Notes under the pieces: model-generated
What the model was told of the DNA's origin: nothing
What the model saw: only the letters and a program-made list of their open reading frames with translations
Databases searched by the model: none
Position numbers and translations under genes: made by a program
NCBI GenBank assembly: GCA_900551585.1
Contig: URWU01000076.1
Location: 1-7,178 of the forward strand
Source of the DNA: an uncultured Alphaproteobacteria bacterium
GTDB taxonomy: Bacteria; Pseudomonadota; Alphaproteobacteria; RF32; CAG-239
Direction of reading: 5' to 3'
Length of the DNA stretch: 7,178 bases
Shown here: positions 5,304 to 7,178 of the stretch, piece by piece
Layout of the letters: the number at the start of each line of letters is the position of its first letter
Position numbering within the stretch: the stretch's first letter is position 1

Positions 5304-7052
5304 ATGTCTAGTCTTAAAAAAGCTCTGTTATGGGCTGTTTCTGTCATATTTGTTTCTGCAACTTCTTATGCCGGAGAGAGCGGACATGTTCCCATCTCAT
5401 TATACACTCACACATTTCCACACATCGCGGAATTAAAGCCTGCACCTGATTCTTTTCAGCTGGCTAAGGCAACTTTTTTGCCTGAAGCTTCCGAAGATTT
5501 TGACTTCTCCGGGGCAAGTTCAAACAATAATCATAACCGAGGTGATAACTGCGATGGTTATCCTTTCTCAGCTTGTCCGACCGGCGGCTCCTGCTCCCCT
5601 TGTCCTTTTAATCACAGAAAGCTTCGTGTTACCGGCTGCCAGTCTCCCTATCTTTATCAGAGCGGAAATTGCAATTGTCCGGCGGAGAAGCCCCTATCCT
5701 GTGCAAATGACAAATGTACGCAATATTGCGGCTCAACCTGTATTGCCAAATCATGCAGCCCGACAGCCGACCAGACGAACTGTACCAACGGTAACCAGGC
5801 CTGTGATGACGGCTGTTGCGGAACAAACCGAAAATGCTGCGTTCCATGTACGGATAAAATAACCGGCAAGCCGTCTAACAGTTCCTACACTTATTCTTCC
5901 TGCACCGATGGTTCCGGAAGTCACTCTATTCAAACCGGCTGGAAGTGCAACTCCGGATATCACCAATCCGGCAGTTCTTGCGAAAAAGACTGTATTGTTC
6001 AAAATTGTTCAGGCTATACTTTGAGTACTTGCCCAACTTACGGTATCTGTTCAAGTTGCACTAAAACGGCAGCAAGCTGCTCGACCAACGGCACTTATAG
6101 AAAACTCGACAGCTGCCAATCAGGTTATAAAGTTTCCGGAAATACTTGTGTGAAAGCAGAAGCGAATATCGGAGATATTCTTTATTCTGACATGAGTACT
6201 TCCTCTGAAATTATTTCTGGGAAAACCCCGATTGGCGTGGTTTTTGATCCTAAACGGCTTTTAGCTATTGCTTTGATATCTGAGAAGCAAAAATGGTCAA
6301 CAACGACCTTTGACCTTCCGGGACTAAAAAATTATACTTCCGGAAATGATGCGGATAAAGATTTTGACGGTAAAAATAATACCAAAATCATTGTTAATTA
6401 TTGTCAAAGCAATTCAAAAGATTGTCCGGCCGCCAATTATGCTTATAAATATTCTACCGCCGGAACAAAGCCTCAAGACTGGTACCTGCCGGCAACAGGT
6501 GAATTATCCTTAATATATGACAGAAAAACAACCTTAAACTCTACCTTGTCAAAACTGGGAGCTATGACTTTAGCCGATTATCACTGGGCCTCAAATGAAT
6601 ATAATGAATATAGTGCCTGGTTTAGAAATATTTCCAGCGGCGGCATGGGAGGAAACCAAAAAATTGCGACCTATAGCAGTGTCCGGCCGATTATTAACTT
6701 TCCGGATCAAGCCTGTAGCGGATATAGTTTATCTTCTTGTCCGGCTAACGGCAACTGCTCTTCCTGTACGATTGCCTCTACCAACGAGACTAAATGGAAA
6801 CTTGAGAGCTGTGAGATAAAATATACGATGACGAATAACAGCTGTGAATATAGCGGTTATCAATCTTACATGTTAAGCCAATGGAATACTTATTGCAATT
6901 ATGGCGAAGGCTGCGGCGGTTCGGCGCTTTGTACCTGCGAAGACGGGACCAGCAAAACCGTTTCGGCTTGGCTAGCCGGAGATGAGTATTCAGTCGACGA
7001 GTATTCCGTTGAAAGCGAACTTGATTATAGTTGCGACTATTTCTGCAATTAA
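5304..7052 (+). CDS. Exported cysteine-rich repeat protein with a DUF1566/Lcl_C-like domain, function unknown
   Basis: The 582-residue product begins with a signal peptide (KK, hydrophobic core about 7-19, likely cleavage after SYA at residue 23). It has 44 cysteines, all after residue 82, an even number consistent with disulfides in an oxidising compartment. An opener C-x-G-Y-x4-C-P-x2-G-x-C-S-x-C occurs at 83-100, 235-252 and 471-488 with identical spacing; a closer C-x3-Y-x6-C occurs at 112-123, 215-226, 271-282 and 503-514. A denser cysteine stretch (133-182) includes two CC pairs. Residues about 288-467 have only two cysteines and resemble DUF1566/Lcl_C domains: GDILYSD start, PIGVVF, WYLPATGEL (393-401), W428 plus SNEYNEYSAWF, and a terminal VRPIINF. 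A small cysteine cluster (531-545) and a CDYFC end follow. There is no lipobox, LPxTG or obvious outer-membrane anchor. Probably periplasmic, secreted or surface-associated; adhesion or binding is only a guess. Its own terminator follows. Confidence 0.9.
   Translation: MSSLKKALLWAVSVIFVSATSYAGESGHVPISLYTHTFPHIAELKPAPDSFQLAKATFLPEASEDFDFSGASSNNNHNRGDNCDGYPFSACPTGGSCSPCPFNHRKLRVTGCQSPYLYQSGNCNCPAEKPLSCANDKCTQYCGSTCIAKSCSPTADQTNCTNGNQACDDGCCGTNRKCCVPCTDKITGKPSNSSYTYSSCTDGSGSHSIQTGWKCNSGYHQSGSSCEKDCIVQNCSGYTLSTCPTYGICSSCTKTAASCSTNGTYRKLDSCQSGYKVSGNTCVKAEANIGDILYSDMSTSSEIISGKTPIGVVFDPKRLLAIALISEKQKWSTTTFDLPGLKNYTSGNDADKDFDGKNNTKIIVNYCQSNSKDCPAANYAYKYSTAGTKPQDWYLPATGELSLIYDRKTTLNSTLSKLGAMTLADYHWASNEYNEYSAWFRNISSGGMGGNQKIATYSSVRPIINFPDQACSGYSLSSCPANGNCSSCTIASTNETKWKLESCEIKYTMTNNSCEYSGYQSYMLSQWNTYCNYGEGCGGSALCTCEDGTSKTVSAWLAGDEYSVDEYSVESELDYSCDYFCN
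5550..5678 (+). repeat. Cysteine module copy 1 (residues 83-125)
   Basis: Opener C83-D-G-Y, C91-P, C97-S-P-C100, then RKL, then closer C112-x3-Y116-x6-C123. The spacer between opener and closer is 11 residues, the shortest of the three copies. Confidence 0.75.
6006..6149 (+). repeat. Cysteine module copy 2 (residues 235-282)
   Basis: Opener C235-S-G-Y, C243-P, C249-S-S-C252, then an 18-residue spacer with an extra cysteine (C259) and RKL, then closer C271-x3-Y275-x6-C282. It directly precedes the DUF1566-like domain. Confidence 0.8.
6165..6704 (+). other. DUF1566/Lcl_C-like domain within the secreted protein (residues 288-467)
   Basis: The order of motifs (GDILYSD, PIGVVF, WYLPATGEL, HWASNEYNEYSAWF, VRPIINF) is that of DUF1566/Lcl_C domains, which I relate to the formylglycine-enzyme/C-type-lectin-like group. 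Only C367 and C374 are present, in contrast with the flanks. I judge the family from motifs, not from a profile search. Confidence 0.6.
6714..6845 (+). repeat. Cysteine module copy 3 (residues 471-514)
   Basis: Opener C471-S-G-Y, C479-P, C485-S-S-C488, a 14-residue spacer with WKL, then closer C503-x3-Y507-x6-C514. It starts four residues after the DUF1566-like domain ends. Confidence 0.8.
6981..7010 (+). repeat. 15-bp in-frame tandem duplication (DEYSV-DEYSV)
   Basis: GATGAGTATTCAGTC (6981-6995) is followed at once by GACGAGTATTCCGTT (6996-7010). The three differences are all at third codon positions and silent, so both copies encode DEYSV (residues 560-569). Confidence 0.85.
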
Positions 7053-7067
7053 ATATCTGACACCTCT

Positions 7068-7100
7068 AATACCCCGGGAAAATTTCCGGGGTATTTTTTT
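7068..7100 (+). terminator. Strong rho-independent terminator after the secreted-protein gene
   Basis: AATACCCCGG (7068-7077) pairs perfectly with CCGGGGTATT (7086-7095) around a GAAAATTT loop, followed by a run of seven T residues (7094-7100). It lies 15 bases after the stop codon. Confidence 0.92.
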
Positions 7101-7112
7101 GTGACAAAAAAG

Positions 7113-7141
7113 TTGACATAATCTGTGACGCTGTTTATTCT
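7113..7141 (+). promoter_or_regulatory. Near-consensus sigma-70 promoter reading out of the window
   Basis: TTGACA (7113-7118, perfect) and TATTCT (7136-7141, 4 of 6) are separated by 17 bases, right after the terminator. The predicted start is near 7148, so the gene it drives lies beyond the window. Confidence 0.6.
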
Positions 7142-7178
7142 ATGAGTTCTGATTTTATTAAAGAGATATAGATATATA

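Noticed and set aside
5500..5862. Plus-strand 120-codon frame overlapping the secreted-protein gene
   Set aside because: It is an out-of-frame reading of the cysteine-rich coding sequence, lacking a ribosome site.
7142..7171. Nine-codon ORF (MSSDFIKEI) after the outward promoter, as a leader peptide
   Set aside because: Its ATG lies immediately after the -10 box and before the predicted transcription start, so it would not be on the transcript; no ribosome site.

Overview
This 7.2-kb window is chromosomal DNA from a Gram-negative bacterium, most likely an uncultured, moderate-to-low-GC member of the Alphaproteobacteria. A Gram-negative envelope is shown by a BamB-type outer-membrane assembly lipoprotein with a lipobox. 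The alphaproteobacterial placement is an inference from overall protein character and from the gene order (YfgM-like TPR protein, bamB, der); no marker here fixes the taxon. The cysteine-rich secreted protein at the right end resembles proteins I associate with gut-dwelling uncultured alphaproteobacteria, but that is an impression from memory.

Positions 1-47 are not biological. They read as the end of the Illumina P7 oligo, an 8-base i7 index, and the Nextera read-2 adapter ending in the 19-bp Tn5 mosaic end. The true sequence starts at about base 48, and the left edge is probably an untrimmed contig end.

Left region (48-1386): one gene (107-1282) for a 391-residue inner-membrane protein made of two similar halves, each two membrane segments followed by a soluble beta-rich domain resembling a bacterial PH-like fold. 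Its function is unknown. A 104-base gap with a plausible sigma-70-type promoter separates it from the next gene.

Central region (1387-4873): a compact three-gene operon with gaps of 28 and 12 bases. It encodes a membrane-anchored TPR protein of the YfgM type (secretion chaperone/translocon accessory), the BamB outer-membrane assembly lipoprotein, and the double GTPase Der (ribosome large-subunit assembly). The order matches the yfgM-bamB-der cluster known from E. coli and other Proteobacteria, and links envelope protein export and assembly with ribosome biogenesis.

Intergenic region (4874-5303): 430 bases with no gene, rich in structure. It holds a GC-rich block with two hairpins and an imperfect 46-base-period direct repeat, a degenerate half-copy and a full copy of a palindromic repeat of the GTCATGTTGAGCG type (REP-like), a probable rho-independent terminator for the der operon, and a run of 13 A residues just upstream of the next gene.

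Right region (5304-7052): a 582-residue exported protein with 44 cysteines after its signal peptide. Three copies of a strictly spaced cysteine module occur, and a DUF1566/Lcl_C-like domain sits between the second and third. The gene ends at a strong terminator, after which a near-consensus promoter (7113-7141) points out of the window.

The most interesting points are the precise cysteine-module grammar of the secreted protein, the A13 tract that could make its expression variable, the structured repeats after der, and the internally duplicated membrane protein.
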